Counted from the first letter of the stretch, positions 33,892 to 43,137 are shown. The stretch is DNA of 64,000 bases from an uncultured Caldilineaceae bacterium (GCA_951812725.1 OX638330.1:1550001-1614000); one strand, 5' to 3'. Program-made: numbers and translations. The notes: generated by a model from the sequence alone, not told the origin.

Positions 33892-34680
33892 TCAGCTAGC
33901 GAGGGCCTCTTCCTTCGAACCGTTCATGGCTTCGGTTATACCGGGCCATTCACGCCAAATATCGGTGTAGGCGGCATATTCGTTGCCATCCACCTCTTTG
34001 TGACGAAGACGGGAGATTACAGCGTGGCGCACGTTGGGAGAGCTGTTCGGGCCCCCGGTGTGGAACATCAGGTGGTGGGCGAGAATCAGGTCGCCGGCCC
34101 TTCCGGTAACCATTACCGGCCCTTCCGGAAGAGGGATGTCGGGCCTTCCATTGGCCAACACTTCATGGCCATTCTTCTGGAAATACGCTTCAAAGGCGCG
34201 ATGAGATTTTGGCCAGACCGTAAAGTTGCCGGCATTCTCCTCCAACAAATCGACCAGGTAGACGACGGCGAAGGCGGTAAACCCGCGACCGTAGTAGCCT
34301 TTGGGCATGCCATTGGTGCCGCTGCCGATGCCGTCAATATGTCCGCGCGGCTCCGGGGCGTCTTCGCCTAGCGGAAGCGGAAAACGGGGGTATGGCTTTG
34401 CCTGTTTGAGAGGCATGACGTTGCCCTTCCCCATTAACTCCTCTGCGATTTCTATGACCGGGGACTTGTAGAACAGGTCCAAAATGACCGGCGCTCGTAA
34501 CAGTTCGGCGCAGTGGAATGCTGACCGATTGTTCTCCATATCTTCACCACCGAGGCCGACATCGCCTATGGAGTTATTTACGGCGCGCAGCGCTTCGTCG
34601 AGCAGCACTTTGGGTACAACGCCGGGAATTTTGATTAAACCTTCATCGTGAAACTGGCGCTTCTGGGCAAGTGAAAGCAT
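33892..34680 (-). CDS. Phytanoyl-CoA dioxygenase (PhyH) family oxygenase
   Basis: A 262-residue Fe(II)/2-oxoglutarate oxygenase. The start MLSLAQKRQFHDEGLIKIPG at 34680 has GGGAG upstream and matches the family N-terminus ('F-x-x-x-G-F-x-x-x-x-x-V'). The metal site is likely PRGHIDGIG (H-x-D), and the distal histidine lies in LAHHLMFHTGGPNSSPNVRHAVISR, together with the 2-oxoglutarate arginine. The substrate is unknown. It is not closely similar to the PhyH at 20849, so the two are separate paralogues rather than a recent duplication. Convergent with the sugar-binding lipoprotein gene; no operon partner. Confidence 0.85.
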   Translation of the reverse strand: MLSLAQKRQFHDEGLIKIPGVVPKVLLDEALRAVNNSIGDVGLGGEDMENNRSAFHCAELLRAPVILDLFYKSPVIEIAEELMGKGNVMPLKQAKPYPRFPLPLGEDAPEPRGHIDGIGSGTNGMPKGYYGRGFTAFAVVYLVDLLEENAGNFTVWPKSHRAFEAYFQKNGHEVLANGRPDIPLPEGPVMVTGRAGDLILAHHLMFHTGGPNSSPNVRHAVISRLRHKEVDGNEYAAYTDIWREWPGITEAMNGSKEEALAS

Positions 34681-35202
34681 TGTTGTCTCCCTATTCAAGT
34701 GTATGGGCAGATTCCTGGAAAATGGTACACAATCTGGAATGTTACGTCAACTGCTCTGCCTTCCTGGCCTGGGAGGAATCGCAGATTGCAGGTGGCGTCG
34801 TTGTCTGAATCGGGACCTGCGGGACTGAACGAAGGCCGGAAGCCTGAGAGCCCGCGAGGGGAACGGTGGATGGCTGCACTTGCTCGATTTCACGCCGTAG
34901 CAGGCCGCAGAGGTTCTGCTGAAACTGAACACGGAGATATCAGAAGTCACGAACTGCAATTGGCCGTCAGGTGGAAACTGCTCTTTTCAGGTGGAGGAAG
35001 GGCGCAACGAAGGGAAATCGTAATTTGGGGGAATTCCTCGTATTGTTGTGGTCCCGTGTAATCCGGATGGTGTAGTGGCTTGGCCCCACCAAGTTTGATG
35101 AAGCGCAGGTGAAGGCCAGATTTGAATCGGCTGAGGTCCTGTAATACCATTGATTCAGGGAATAAGCTTAACGATGAAGCATCTTGAAGGAGTGTGATCC
35201 AC
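34681..35202. other. Gene-free stretch
   Basis: About 520 bp between divergent PhyH and SDR genes. A 120-codon open frame at 34699-35061 has no ribosome-binding site and no recognisable pattern, and I treat it as chance. Promoters for both neighbours should lie here but none is strong. Confidence 0.45.
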
Positions 35203-36012
35203 TTGAATTCCACGCCCAGCTTGACCAGCGCACTCGACTTTTCGGGCAAGTTATGTCTCGTAACCGGCGGCAGCCGGGGAATCGGCGCGGGTATTGCCCG
35301 CCGCTTCGCCGAAGCCGGCGCGTCAGTCGTGGTGAGCTATTTTCGGGGAGAGAAGGCCGCGCAAGAAGTTGTAGCGCAGATTCACGCGGCAGGTGGACAG
35401 GCGCAGGCCATTCAGGCCGACGTGACACGATCGGCTGACGTTGACAGGATGATCAACCAAACCATGGAACAGCACGGGCGACTGGATGTGCTGGTCAACA
35501 ACGCTGGCATCTACCCGGTCTCCGAGTTGCTGAAAGTGAGTGATGCCGAATGGGAGCAGGTACTGGCCGCCAATCTGACCGGTACGCATTTCTGCACTCA
35601 GCGTGCGGCCCGGGCAATGGTGGAACTCTCGGGGAAGCGGGAAGGTTACCAGGGCAGCGGTTCGATAGTAAACATTTCATCGATCGAAGGTACGTCGACA
35701 GGAATGGCCCACAGCCATTACTCGGCGGCCAAGGCAGGGGTGGAGCATTACACGCGCAGCGCAGCCTTGGAGCTGGCAGGGCATGGAGTCCGTGTCAATG
35801 CGGTTGCGCCCGGCCTTATCGATCGACCTGGGCTGGCAGAAGCATGGCCGGAGGGAGTGCGGAGCTGGCAGGAACGTGTTCCACTGGCGCGTTTGGGAAC
35901 AGATGAGGACATAGCGGACGCTTGCATCTTTCTAGCCTCTCCTCTGGCTCGTTGGATTACCGGCGCAACACTCACTGTTGATGGCGGAATTCAGGTTGTG
36001 CCGGCATTTTGA
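35203..36012 (+). CDS. Short-chain dehydrogenase/reductase (SDR)
   Basis: A classical SDR of about 270 residues. The cofactor site is LVTGGSRGIGAGIARRFAEA, the structural motif is LVNNAGIYP, the catalytic serine lies in IVNISSIEG and the Tyr-Lys pair in HSHYSAAKAGVEHY. The C-terminus ITGATLTVDGGIQV is also typical. It oxidises or reduces an alcohol or sugar with NAD(P)(H). The start is uncertain: a GTG at 35194 stands only one base after AAGGAG, whereas the TTG at 35203 has a 10-base spacer, so I prefer the TTG. The DUF985 cupin gene starts 6 bp after the stop, which implies co-transcription. Confidence 0.88.
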   Translation: MNSTPSLTSALDFSGKLCLVTGGSRGIGAGIARRFAEAGASVVVSYFRGEKAAQEVVAQIHAAGGQAQAIQADVTRSADVDRMINQTMEQHGRLDVLVNNAGIYPVSELLKVSDAEWEQVLAANLTGTHFCTQRAARAMVELSGKREGYQGSGSIVNISSIEGTSTGMAHSHYSAAKAGVEHYTRSAALELAGHGVRVNAVAPGLIDRPGLAEAWPEGVRSWQERVPLARLGTDEDIADACIFLASPLARWITGATLTVDGGIQVVPAF

Positions 36013-36018
36013 AATACT

Positions 36019-36540
36019 ATGCGAAATTCTGATCTTGCTGCCGCTGACATCATCCGCATCTTCGATTTGAAACCTCTGCCGGTTGAGGGCGGCTATTACC
36101 GCCAGACCTACCTCGGCGATTTGCAACTGCCCAAAGAGGTTTTGCCCCCTTCAGTCAGGTCGGATAGGCCAGCTTCTTCACTCATCTTCTATTTGCTTAC
36201 TGCAGACACAAAGTCCCGCCTCCATCGTCTGGAACTTGATGAAGTCTGGCATTTTTATGTGGGAGATGTTGTTGAGTTGTCTGTGTTTGGGTCTGATTAT
36301 GACTATACGAAGTTTAATTTGGGACACGGGTTGCTTGAAGGTCAGAACGTTCAGGCGCTCGTCCCAGCACACAGTTGGTTTGGCGCCCGACTGCGTACCG
36401 GCGGCAAGTGGGCGCTGATGGGCTGCTCACTTGCGCCAGCCTATAGCGATGAGGACTTCTCCCTGCCGGACGAAGAAGAGTTTGCCTCGCTGCTGGCCCG
36501 TTTTCCCAACCAGAATAAGATTCTACATCAACTACGCTGA
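36019..36540 (+). CDS. DUF985-type cupin protein
   Basis: A 173-residue single-domain cupin of the DUF985 (Cupin_5) family. Family blocks are PVEGGYYRQTY near residue 25, SSLIFYLLTADTKSRLHRLELDEVWHFYVGD (metal-site histidines and glutamate, residues 53-83) and PAHSWFGARL. Members are often annotated as sugar epimerase-like proteins of unknown activity. It follows the SDR by 6 bp and precedes the VOC gene by 45 bp; the three probably form a small operon. Family is secure; biochemical role unknown. Confidence 0.85.
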   Translation: MRNSDLAAADIIRIFDLKPLPVEGGYYRQTYLGDLQLPKEVLPPSVRSDRPASSLIFYLLTADTKSRLHRLELDEVWHFYVGDVVELSVFGSDYDYTKFNLGHGLLEGQNVQALVPAHSWFGARLRTGGKWALMGCSLAPAYSDEDFSLPDEEEFASLLARFPNQNKILHQLR

Positions 36541-36585
36541 ACTTGCGTCGGCTGACACGTCTTCAAAATGAGGGAGTTCGCTGCT

Positions 36586-36948
36586 ATGCGCCCACTTGTA
36601 GAACTCGCCCTGTTCACGCACGATGTCTCTTCGCTGGTTGAATTCTACGAAGAGCTTCTCGGAGGGGCGCCCGCCTTCCAGTCCGAGCAGATGGCCATTT
36701 TTCAGTTGGATGGTCTCCATATCCTGATTCACCACAAGAGCCCTGCGCGTCCTGACTATGAAGTTGGGCCAGGCGGGCCCCCTGACGAAGATCATTTCGC
36801 GATTGCAGTGAATAACCTGGACAGTGTATGGGCCGACGGCAGCGTTGGCGACGCGGCGGGCGCGATTGCACCTTCAACCTACCCTTGGGGTCGGTCCGCC
36901 TATACCCGCGATCCGGATGGCCGCCTCGTCGAAGTCCAGGAAAAATAA
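36586..36948 (+). CDS. VOC-superfamily (glyoxalase/dioxygenase fold) protein
   Basis: A 120-residue vicinal-oxygen-chelate fold protein. It has two beta-alpha-beta-beta-beta halves: VELALFTHDVSSLVEFYEELLGG with the first metal-site region, then HFAIAVNNLDSVWADG and AYTRDPDGRLVEVQEK, whose D-P-D-G-x-x-x-E pattern is typical of the family C-terminus. The ATG at 36586 is chosen over 36568 because GGGAG lies nine bases before it. The family includes glyoxalase I, fosfomycin and bleomycin resistance proteins and isomerases; the substrate cannot be inferred. Last gene of the SDR-cupin-VOC unit. Confidence 0.8.
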   Translation: MRPLVELALFTHDVSSLVEFYEELLGGAPAFQSEQMAIFQLDGLHILIHHKSPARPDYEVGPGGPPDEDHFAIAVNNLDSVWADGSVGDAAGAIAPSTYPWGRSAYTRDPDGRLVEVQEK

Positions 36949-37165
36949 CTGCTCTATTGCGGAACACAGCACAGCCTCTTGCTGGAAGCTGTCGACACTT
37001 TCGCTGCGTGCGTGCAACAGACATTCAGAAGTATTTACCAACTTCTCCAGTCGCACTTGCGATACTGTCGGTCCGTTGCGCTATCCCCGCAGATGCCCCT
37101 TGGGCACATCGTTTTGACCACAACGGACCACGACTTGAAACAGTCTTCCTTAATAGTCCGCACTT

Positions 37166-37193
37166 TTGGACTCAGCCAGAATTGTGCTAGACT
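37166..37193 (+). promoter_or_regulatory. Possible promoter before the micro-ORF and RIO kinase gene
   Basis: TTGGAC (37166-37171) and TAGACT (37188-37193) are 16 bp apart. The match is moderate (5/6 and 4/6), but it lies in a gene-free region about 80 bp before a ribosome-binding site. Confidence 0.35.
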
Positions 37194-37272
37194 TTTCTCG
37201 ATCTCTGCTGGCAGGACAGTCGGAGAATCACTCGGTTTTTCTTCAAGAAGTCTTAGCGAAAGGAGGCTCCAT

Positions 37273-37335
37273 ATGAGTGAGGTGAATAACGTAAAGAGTG
37301 TCACGGGTATCTACCTGCATATGGAGCGTAACTAG
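37273..37335 (+). CDS. Micro-ORF of 20 codons, possible leader peptide
   Basis: The frame MSEVNNVKSVTGIYLHMERN is preceded by AAAGGAGG with a 6-base spacer, one of the best ribosome-binding sites in the window, and by a moderate promoter. It ends 320 bp before the RIO kinase start. There is no hydrophobic segment and no run of one amino acid that would suggest attenuation. It may be a small protein, a leader peptide or chance. Confidence 0.3.
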   Translation: MSEVNNVKSVTGIYLHMERN

Positions 37336-37654
37336 CTAGAGTTCCTGAGGCGCTCGTTTGGAAAGCTTCTGCTTCGCGAGCCCCTTCACCAGGTTTCTGG
37401 AAAGCTACCGATCCACCTGTTCCTCGAATTCGAGGCTGTAGGCGCTACCCCGCCCGCGGCCTTTTTTGATCCCCACTGACGAATTTCCCTTCAGTGCAAG
37501 CAGGTTCGTTTCGAAGGCAAACTGCATAGCGGGGTCACGGGCCGCTCAAACCGACAATTGCACTCGACCCGGTCGCCGGACTTGCGTTGACTATTTTCTG
37601 TTAGTAAGCAAGGGTCAAAAGAAGCACAGACGCGATTCTCTGTGCACAAAAAAC

Positions 37655-38803
37655 ATGGACGGTCAAACCTTGGAAAACCAAGAACACGAGAACATGGAAG
37701 CTTGGCAACAATACGAACAGCAGCATGAAGAGAATACGGAAGATGCGGACAGCCAGTGGGAGGAGGAGCAGGAGGACCTGGAGTTCTACCGAAAAAGGTT
37801 CCGCCTCAGCCATCGCACTTATCGAGCTCCTCGAGATCCCAGAAACGAAAGGCAGAAATTCGAGGCACATCGCGCCGAGATTCAGAAGGTGGCCGAAGTG
37901 GCTGATCTGGATAACGTTTGGGAGACGACTTATACGCCTGCACGCTATGAAGGCATCTTCCTGAAAGACTCTCTGCAACCATTCTTCGAGCAGGACCAGA
38001 TAGTAGACATCATGGCGCTGGTCAAAGGAGGAAAGGAGGCAAGTGTGTATCTGTGCAAGGCCCACTATTCAGTGGGTGTGGAATGGATAGCCGCCAAAGT
38101 TTACCGGCCACGCCAGTTCCGGAACCTGCGCAACGATGCACTATACAGGGAGGGCCGCAACTTTCTTACAGCTGAAGACGGGCGGCCCCAGGCGGTCAAG
38201 GCGCGCGATGAACGGACTGCGAGAGCCGTCAAAAAGAATACGGCCTTTGGGGCGAAAGTACGCCATACCTCCTGGCTGATGTACGAGTTTTCCACATTGC
38301 AGGAGCTTCAAAAGGCCGGCGTGCCTGTACCGATGCCTTACGGCGTGGGAGAAAACGCGATTCTGATGGAGTACATTGGTGACGAAGGGATGGCTGCGCC
38401 AACCCTGCATGAGGTCAGGATTGACGAAGATGAAGTTCTTCCGCTTTTTGAGATCACGCGGCAGAGCATTGCCTCCATGTTGCAACAAGGCTTCGTGCAC
38501 GGTGACTTGTCGGCCTACAACATCCTGTACTGGCAGGGGGAGATCAAGCTGATCGACTTTCCACAGGTGATTGACACGCAGTCAAACCAGAGTGCAAGAG
38601 CCGTGCTGAACAGGGATGTTTTGCGGGTATGCCAGTACTTCCGGCGCTTCGGACTCCAGGTGGATCACAATCGGTTGGCCGAAGAGCTGTGGGAGCGCTA
38701 TGCCGCGCCTGACCCGGACGACCTGGCTGCGGATCTGTCGTTACTTGACGAAGTTGAGGAGGATGACGGGTTAGAGGATGAGGACGACGGCGAGTTAGTG
38801 TAA
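37655..38803 (+). CDS. RIO-family atypical serine protein kinase
   Basis: A kinase of about 382 residues from the ATG at 37655; the open frame extends further upstream and the ribosome-binding site is weak, so an internal start such as 37697 is possible. The first 60 residues are a Gln/Glu-rich, probably disordered or coiled tail, and the C-terminus is also strongly acidic. The kinase core shows a glycine-poor nucleotide loop MALVKGGKEASVYLCKA, IAAKVYRPRQFRNL (ATP-contact lysine), the catalytic loop FVHGDLSAYNILYW and the metal loop LIDFPQVID. HGDLS-x-x-N and D-F-P-Q are RIO hallmarks, the latter as in RIO2. RIO proteins aid ribosome maturation in archaea and eukaryotes; the bacterial role is unclear. 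Confidence 0.85.
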   Translation: MDGQTLENQEHENMEAWQQYEQQHEENTEDADSQWEEEQEDLEFYRKRFRLSHRTYRAPRDPRNERQKFEAHRAEIQKVAEVADLDNVWETTYTPARYEGIFLKDSLQPFFEQDQIVDIMALVKGGKEASVYLCKAHYSVGVEWIAAKVYRPRQFRNLRNDALYREGRNFLTAEDGRPQAVKARDERTARAVKKNTAFGAKVRHTSWLMYEFSTLQELQKAGVPVPMPYGVGENAILMEYIGDEGMAAPTLHEVRIDEDEVLPLFEITRQSIASMLQQGFVHGDLSAYNILYWQGEIKLIDFPQVIDTQSNQSARAVLNRDVLRVCQYFRRFGLQVDHNRLAEELWERYAAPDPDDLAADLSLLDEVEEDDGLEDEDDGELV

Positions 38804-38837
38804 AAAAGGTATGAAGCGATGCGACCTGGGGCCTGTG

Positions 38838-41240
38838 TTACCAGGGCAGTCGCCGGATGTCCTTTTTCATAGCCCGCCAGAGTTCCACGGCGCGGGTGAG
38901 CGCTTCGGAACGAACGGTGTCGGTGCCATATCTTTCCAGGCTGACAGCCGCGGTCAGACCGATTACGTTGCGCGTAAGTCTACGGCGCCGCTCCGGTTCG
39001 GTCTCGTGGTCGGCCAGATGGGCCGAGAGCTCGCGGCCGTATTCCAATTCGGTCTGATTCGGCTGGTGGGGCCAGCCGATGCGCCGCCCCCAAGCCAGGA
39101 GACCCAGCCAAGGGTCCTGAGGTCTGAGCTCGAGCCAGTTTCTGAATACATACAACAGCCCGGCCAGGGGAAGTAGCCAGAAAAGCATCTGCCAGTTCCA
39201 GGACCAGGTGTCTTCAGTAGGTTCTTCCACCGTCTCTCCCTGAGGCCGGCTGGTGAAACTGTCCGGTATCGACCGCATCGCGGCCTGCCGCTGAAGTGAA
39301 GGCCTGCCTGCAGTCGGCTCGAACGGTACCCAACCGATTTCCGGTAGGTAGACCTCCGGCCAAGAGTGGGCTTCCGCCTCGGTAATTGTCCATTCACCCG
39401 CCTCCAGGTCCCAATAGCCGCCTATATGGCCGGTGGCGAAACGGGTCGGGAGGCCATTCAGACGGGCAAGGACCGCGAAGGCGGTCGTGTAGTAGTCGCA
39501 GTACCCCTGCCGCAAATCGAAAATGAAGAAGTCGGCCACATCGGCGCCGGGCGGCGGCGCCGGTACTTCGAGATTGTATTCGATCCCGCGCAGATAGGAC
39601 TCGATCGACTCGGCGATGGCAAATGGCCCGGGCTCGTCGGCGGCGAGACGGTCAGCTAAATCCCGAATTCTAGGGGTAATAGTTTCGGGCAGCCTCAGGT
39701 GGGGTGCTAGCCCCTCCGGCAGTTCGGTCGCGCCATCGCCCCACGCCGGCAGCGAGCGCAAGCTTTCGATCGACATTGCCGGCACGAAGGACACGACTTC
39801 AAATCGATCCACAGGCCCTTCGTCTGACCAGACTGAAACCAGGTCGTCGAAAGAACGTCGTTCCAGTTCGTAGTCCACTCGGAATTCGGCCGGCTCGCCA
39901 GCGGCCGGCAGTACGGCGGTTGGCGCTGTCAGGCGCACACGCTGGGTCATTGGCACGCGACCATACCAGTCCTCTTCGTTGCGCCAGGCACGACTGGCAG
40001 CAAATGCCGCATCTCTGTCGTGGCCGCTGTTATTCCAGCCGCGCCCATCATAGTTGACGAAGGTGCCTCGCCGCATATAGAGCCGGGGCGGCATGTCCCC
40101 CATTTCAGTTACGGCGCCAAAGGGGTAGTTGGTAGAGACGCGCATCACTTCATAGCGCCCCAGTTCTACGCCGCCTTCAAGCAGGAAGCGGTTGGGCAGA
40201 CCACTGCCGAGGCGGCCCATGCCCCTTCTCCCTCCCTTCAAGTCGGGAAACATCCTTTCCGTGACTGAGTCGACCGAATCGTAGACAGGTGTCATGGTCT
40301 GGTAGACCCTATACGCTATCGGGCGAATCACCACGTTGGGCATGAATCCTGCCAGCAGCACCAAGAGCGTACCGGCCGCACCGACGGAGAGCATTCGATC
40401 CATCAGCAGCATGGGGCTGAAGTCTGAGCGGTGTCTGACCCAGATCCTTTCCAGCCTTTGCTGATCCAGCAAGACATGCAGCAGGAGGGTTGCGCAAAAG
40501 CCTACCAAAATGAGTAGGCGGCCCTGGCGGCCATAGAAGAGGAACATCGCCAGGACCCAAAGGGCCGGTGTGCCTACGATCAACCCGTTGCGGGTCGAGA
40601 GCGCGAGCAATGCGGTGGTTCCGCCCAGAAGCCACAGGACAACGCCAAATAGAGAAAGGAATACAAAGTCATCCTGGTAGGCGCCTCCGGCCTGTACGCC
40701 CTCGGCCCAATCGGTGTAACGCCACAACAGGCCGTCCAAGTCGGTCACCACGCCTGTCGCCAGTTCGAGCAGATTGTTGGTATTTATTGCTCGCCACAGA
40801 TCGATTGGGCCGGGAATCCAGTGAACAAGCACCTGCGACAAGGTAACTGTGCCGATGCCGACCCATAGCAGGAATCCCAGTCCGCAGGCAGCCCAGAATG
40901 CGAAATCCAAGAGGCGGCTGCGCACGGGGGGAAATTCGGAGTCACTTGTCTCCTGTTCCGGCCTGGTTGGTCGGTTACGGAGTCGCGTCAACCAGTTTTG
41001 CAGGCGACTTACAAACCACCAGCCGCTCATCAGACTGAAGAAAACGAGCCATTCCAGATTAACTCGAACGCGGCCCAGATCTATCCATTTGGCTTCCCGT
41101 ATGGCGATGGCCGGCAGCAAAGCCAGCAGGAGCCCCAGAGCCAAGACCATCCAACCCAAGGGCGGACGATAGCGTTCTGCCACTGATGTGAGAATCCGTA
41201 CGGTTATGTGCCGTTCGTCAACAACCTGTTCGGTATTCAA
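38838..41240 (-). CDS. Membrane transglutaminase-like protein (TgpA type)
   Basis: An 800-residue membrane protein. About six N-terminal hydrophobic helices are followed by an extracytoplasmic transglutaminase-like core and one more helix near residue 700. The papain-like triad is Cys in RQGYCDYYTTAFA, His in AHSWPEVYLPEIGW and an acidic residue in WVPFEPTAG (Glu where relatives often have Asp). A short C-terminal cytoplasmic domain (DUF4129-like) follows the last helix. It overlaps the DUF58 gene by four bases, the conserved partner arrangement seen in many bacteria. The usual third partner, a MoxR AAA ATPase, is not in the window. The likely role is envelope protein or peptide processing; substrate unknown. 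Confidence 0.85.
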   Translation of the reverse strand: MNTEQVVDERHITVRILTSVAERYRPPLGWMVLALGLLLALLPAIAIREAKWIDLGRVRVNLEWLVFFSLMSGWWFVSRLQNWLTRLRNRPTRPEQETSDSEFPPVRSRLLDFAFWAACGLGFLLWVGIGTVTLSQVLVHWIPGPIDLWRAINTNNLLELATGVVTDLDGLLWRYTDWAEGVQAGGAYQDDFVFLSLFGVVLWLLGGTTALLALSTRNGLIVGTPALWVLAMFLFYGRQGRLLILVGFCATLLLHVLLDQQRLERIWVRHRSDFSPMLLMDRMLSVGAAGTLLVLLAGFMPNVVIRPIAYRVYQTMTPVYDSVDSVTERMFPDLKGGRRGMGRLGSGLPNRFLLEGGVELGRYEVMRVSTNYPFGAVTEMGDMPPRLYMRRGTFVNYDGRGWNNSGHDRDAAFAASRAWRNEEDWYGRVPMTQRVRLTAPTAVLPAAGEPAEFRVDYELERRSFDDLVSVWSDEGPVDRFEVVSFVPAMSIESLRSLPAWGDGATELPEGLAPHLRLPETITPRIRDLADRLAADEPGPFAIAESIESYLRGIEYNLEVPAPPPGADVADFFIFDLRQGYCDYYTTAFAVLARLNGLPTRFATGHIGGYWDLEAGEWTITEAEAHSWPEVYLPEIGWVPFEPTAGRPSLQRQAAMRSIPDSFTSRPQGETVEEPTEDTWSWNWQMLFWLLPLAGLLYVFRNWLELRPQDPWLGLLAWGRRIGWPHQPNQTELEYGRELSAHLADHETEPERRRRLTRNVIGLTAAVSLERYGTDTVRSEALTRAVELWRAMKKDIRRLPW

Positions 41241-42880
41241 CCGACAACTTCCTCAACCTCTTGGGCTACGACGCCGCCGCTGGGGGTCGTGCGCAATATC
41301 GTGCGAGTGCGGCGATAGGTCAGGGCCGGCGCCAATGTCGTCCCTGCTTGCAGGAATTGGATCGGGATTTCGTGCCTTGTAAGCACGTCGATCAAGTTTG
41401 CTTGTGCTTCCTCTGTGCTGCTGACAGGTCTCGATATCGCCTGGTCTGTATGGTGCTCTTGAGGCTGGATCTCTGTCGGGACTTCGCGGGATTCGGTGCC
41501 GGCTTTGGGTTCGTTGGCTTGGCCGTCGTTCGATTCTTCCGAAGCAGCTGGCGTTACCGCGAGAACACTGCCTGAAACGCCGCCGCTACGAAGATGCAGC
41601 AACTCAGCCGTCCAGTCCTGGACGCCTTCGCCAATGTCTGAGGTTATCACCAGAACTGTCTGGCCGGCGCTGAACAGACCCCTACTGCGGCGCAGAAGCT
41701 GTGCCAAAGACAGGTCACCGGCCTGAACGGGCGCGAGCGCGGCCAGAATGCGCCAGACCTGCCCCTTGCCAGGTTGCGGCGGCACATCTACTAAGTGAGT
41801 GGACCGAGAACTTACGCTGTCCTGCTTGCCGAGCTCGTACTGTGCCCCGCTGCCACTGCCATTGAGGCCCGGCTCAAGCATTTCCTGGATGTCGCCTGAA
41901 TTTTCGTTCGAAGCATGTTCGGGGAAGGGGTCTGCAGCGGACGCAGCCAGCAGGCCGACGGAGCGGCGCTCGCCGCCGCCCAGAAATTCGGCCGCCGCGC
42001 TGGCCGCGAGAACGACGCCCGTCTCGAGCGTATTTGACTCGGCTTTGCCAGACTGAACGGCGCGGTTGACATCCAGTACGATCCAGAGATCCCCGCTTGG
42101 TTCAGTTTCGATGTCGGTGACTATCAGTTCGCCTTGCCTTGCACTTATTGGCCAGTGCACATGACGCAGGCTGTCCCCAGGACGATATGCCCGCACAGCC
42201 TGCGAGCGCTCCGATCCGCTGTAGGCGCGGCGGCGGCGATCCTGGCCAGACAGGTTTCCTCTAGGTAGTTCGAGAGGGGGGATATGGGCAACCCGGGGAT
42301 AGACGAGAAGGGATTCCGACCGGGAGTCACTGATTTCAAGGCTGAAGAGACCGAATGGGTCGGCAGTGCGCAATGTGTGGGGCCCCAACCGGAAAACACC
42401 TCTCTGCGTGCAGTTTGCTTCCGCCCGCCACTGGTAGCTGCTGCCTCCGCCGCAACTGACCACCTGTCTTGGGTTGTAGCCGGGCAACCGCGAACTGTCG
42501 GCAAACTCAAGCCAGTGCAAGGGTAGCGAACTCGTATTCTGCACGATAAAACGCTCTTGCAGAGCGTCTCCTACGACCAACATAGCCCCCTCCCGGCGCC
42601 TCTCAAATTGGACTTGGCCGATCTGATTGCGAACCCATGCGTAGCTGATTGCATATAGCCCAATCAGGGAAACAAGGAGAGCTATCCAGATGGGGCTAGG
42701 CCCCAGGAGCTGCATGAACAGGAGGAGCGGAACGAAAAGGGAGGGCCAACTGCTGCGCAACTCGATGCGCCATCCCGCGGGCATGTTGCGATTCAAGAAG
42801 CGGTCGAGCGCCCGTTGGGGATATTGGCGTAGGTTCAAAATGGAGGATAGGCTCGAGTTTCGGGAGGTTTCAGTGACCAC
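41237..42880 (-). CDS. DUF58-domain protein
   Basis: A 547-residue protein with two N-terminal hydrophobic helices and the DUF58 core. The diagnostic stretch is AYRPGDSLRHVHWPISARQG (about residue 240), followed by TEPSGDLWIVLDV, the start of a von Willebrand A-like fold. Between residues 300 and 370 there is an insert rich in Ser, Gly and Asn, and the C-terminus carries a long Glu/Ser-rich linker, making it longer than common members (about 300-430 residues). It is upstream of, and overlaps by four bases, the transglutaminase gene. Function is inferred only from the recurrent MoxR-DUF58-transglutaminase association. Confidence 0.85.
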   Translation of the reverse strand: MVTETSRNSSLSSILNLRQYPQRALDRFLNRNMPAGWRIELRSSWPSLFVPLLLFMQLLGPSPIWIALLVSLIGLYAISYAWVRNQIGQVQFERRREGAMLVVGDALQERFIVQNTSSLPLHWLEFADSSRLPGYNPRQVVSCGGGSSYQWRAEANCTQRGVFRLGPHTLRTADPFGLFSLEISDSRSESLLVYPRVAHIPPLELPRGNLSGQDRRRRAYSGSERSQAVRAYRPGDSLRHVHWPISARQGELIVTDIETEPSGDLWIVLDVNRAVQSGKAESNTLETGVVLAASAAAEFLGGGERRSVGLLAASAADPFPEHASNENSGDIQEMLEPGLNGSGSGAQYELGKQDSVSSRSTHLVDVPPQPGKGQVWRILAALAPVQAGDLSLAQLLRRSRGLFSAGQTVLVITSDIGEGVQDWTAELLHLRSGGVSGSVLAVTPAASEESNDGQANEPKAGTESREVPTEIQPQEHHTDQAISRPVSSTEEAQANLIDVLTRHEIPIQFLQAGTTLAPALTYRRTRTILRTTPSGGVVAQEVEEVVG

Positions 42881-43137
42881 GTCAGGGATTGGCTGTTCGC
42901 CGAATGCTGTGTCAGAATTGACAATAATGGCGTTTGTGGAAGTACCTCAATTCGAGGGGGCCGACACAGACAGTCTGAAAATGGGGTTAGGCATTATGCC
43001 CCGCGCTGTTGTTGCCTGGTTCGGCCACCAGGACGGAACTGACCAGATTGTACCACAGAGTGATGACGCCTCCAGGATAGAGACGGCCTGCGATCAGGCC
43101 TTGCTTTTGGTCGCCGGTCCGCTGGCGCTCTCAATTC

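Larger units (their letters stand above)
36949..37654. other. 700-bp intergenic stretch with a possible micro-ORF
   Basis: It holds a possible promoter (37166-37193) and a 20-codon frame with an excellent ribosome-binding site (37273-37335), described separately. A perfect 14-bp palindrome CCTCGAATTCGAGG lies near 37422. The rest shows no gene. The real start of the following kinase gene falls near its end. Confidence 0.5.

Noticed and set aside
34699..35061. A 120-codon plus-strand frame between the PhyH and SDR genes
   Set aside because: No ribosome-binding site, unlikely composition and no family resemblance.
37375..37535. A minus-strand frame reminiscent of a chemoreceptor signalling hairpin (QFAFETNLLALKG)
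   Set aside because: The resemblance covers only about a dozen residues, the rest does not fit, and the frame is interrupted; it may be a relic but cannot be supported.
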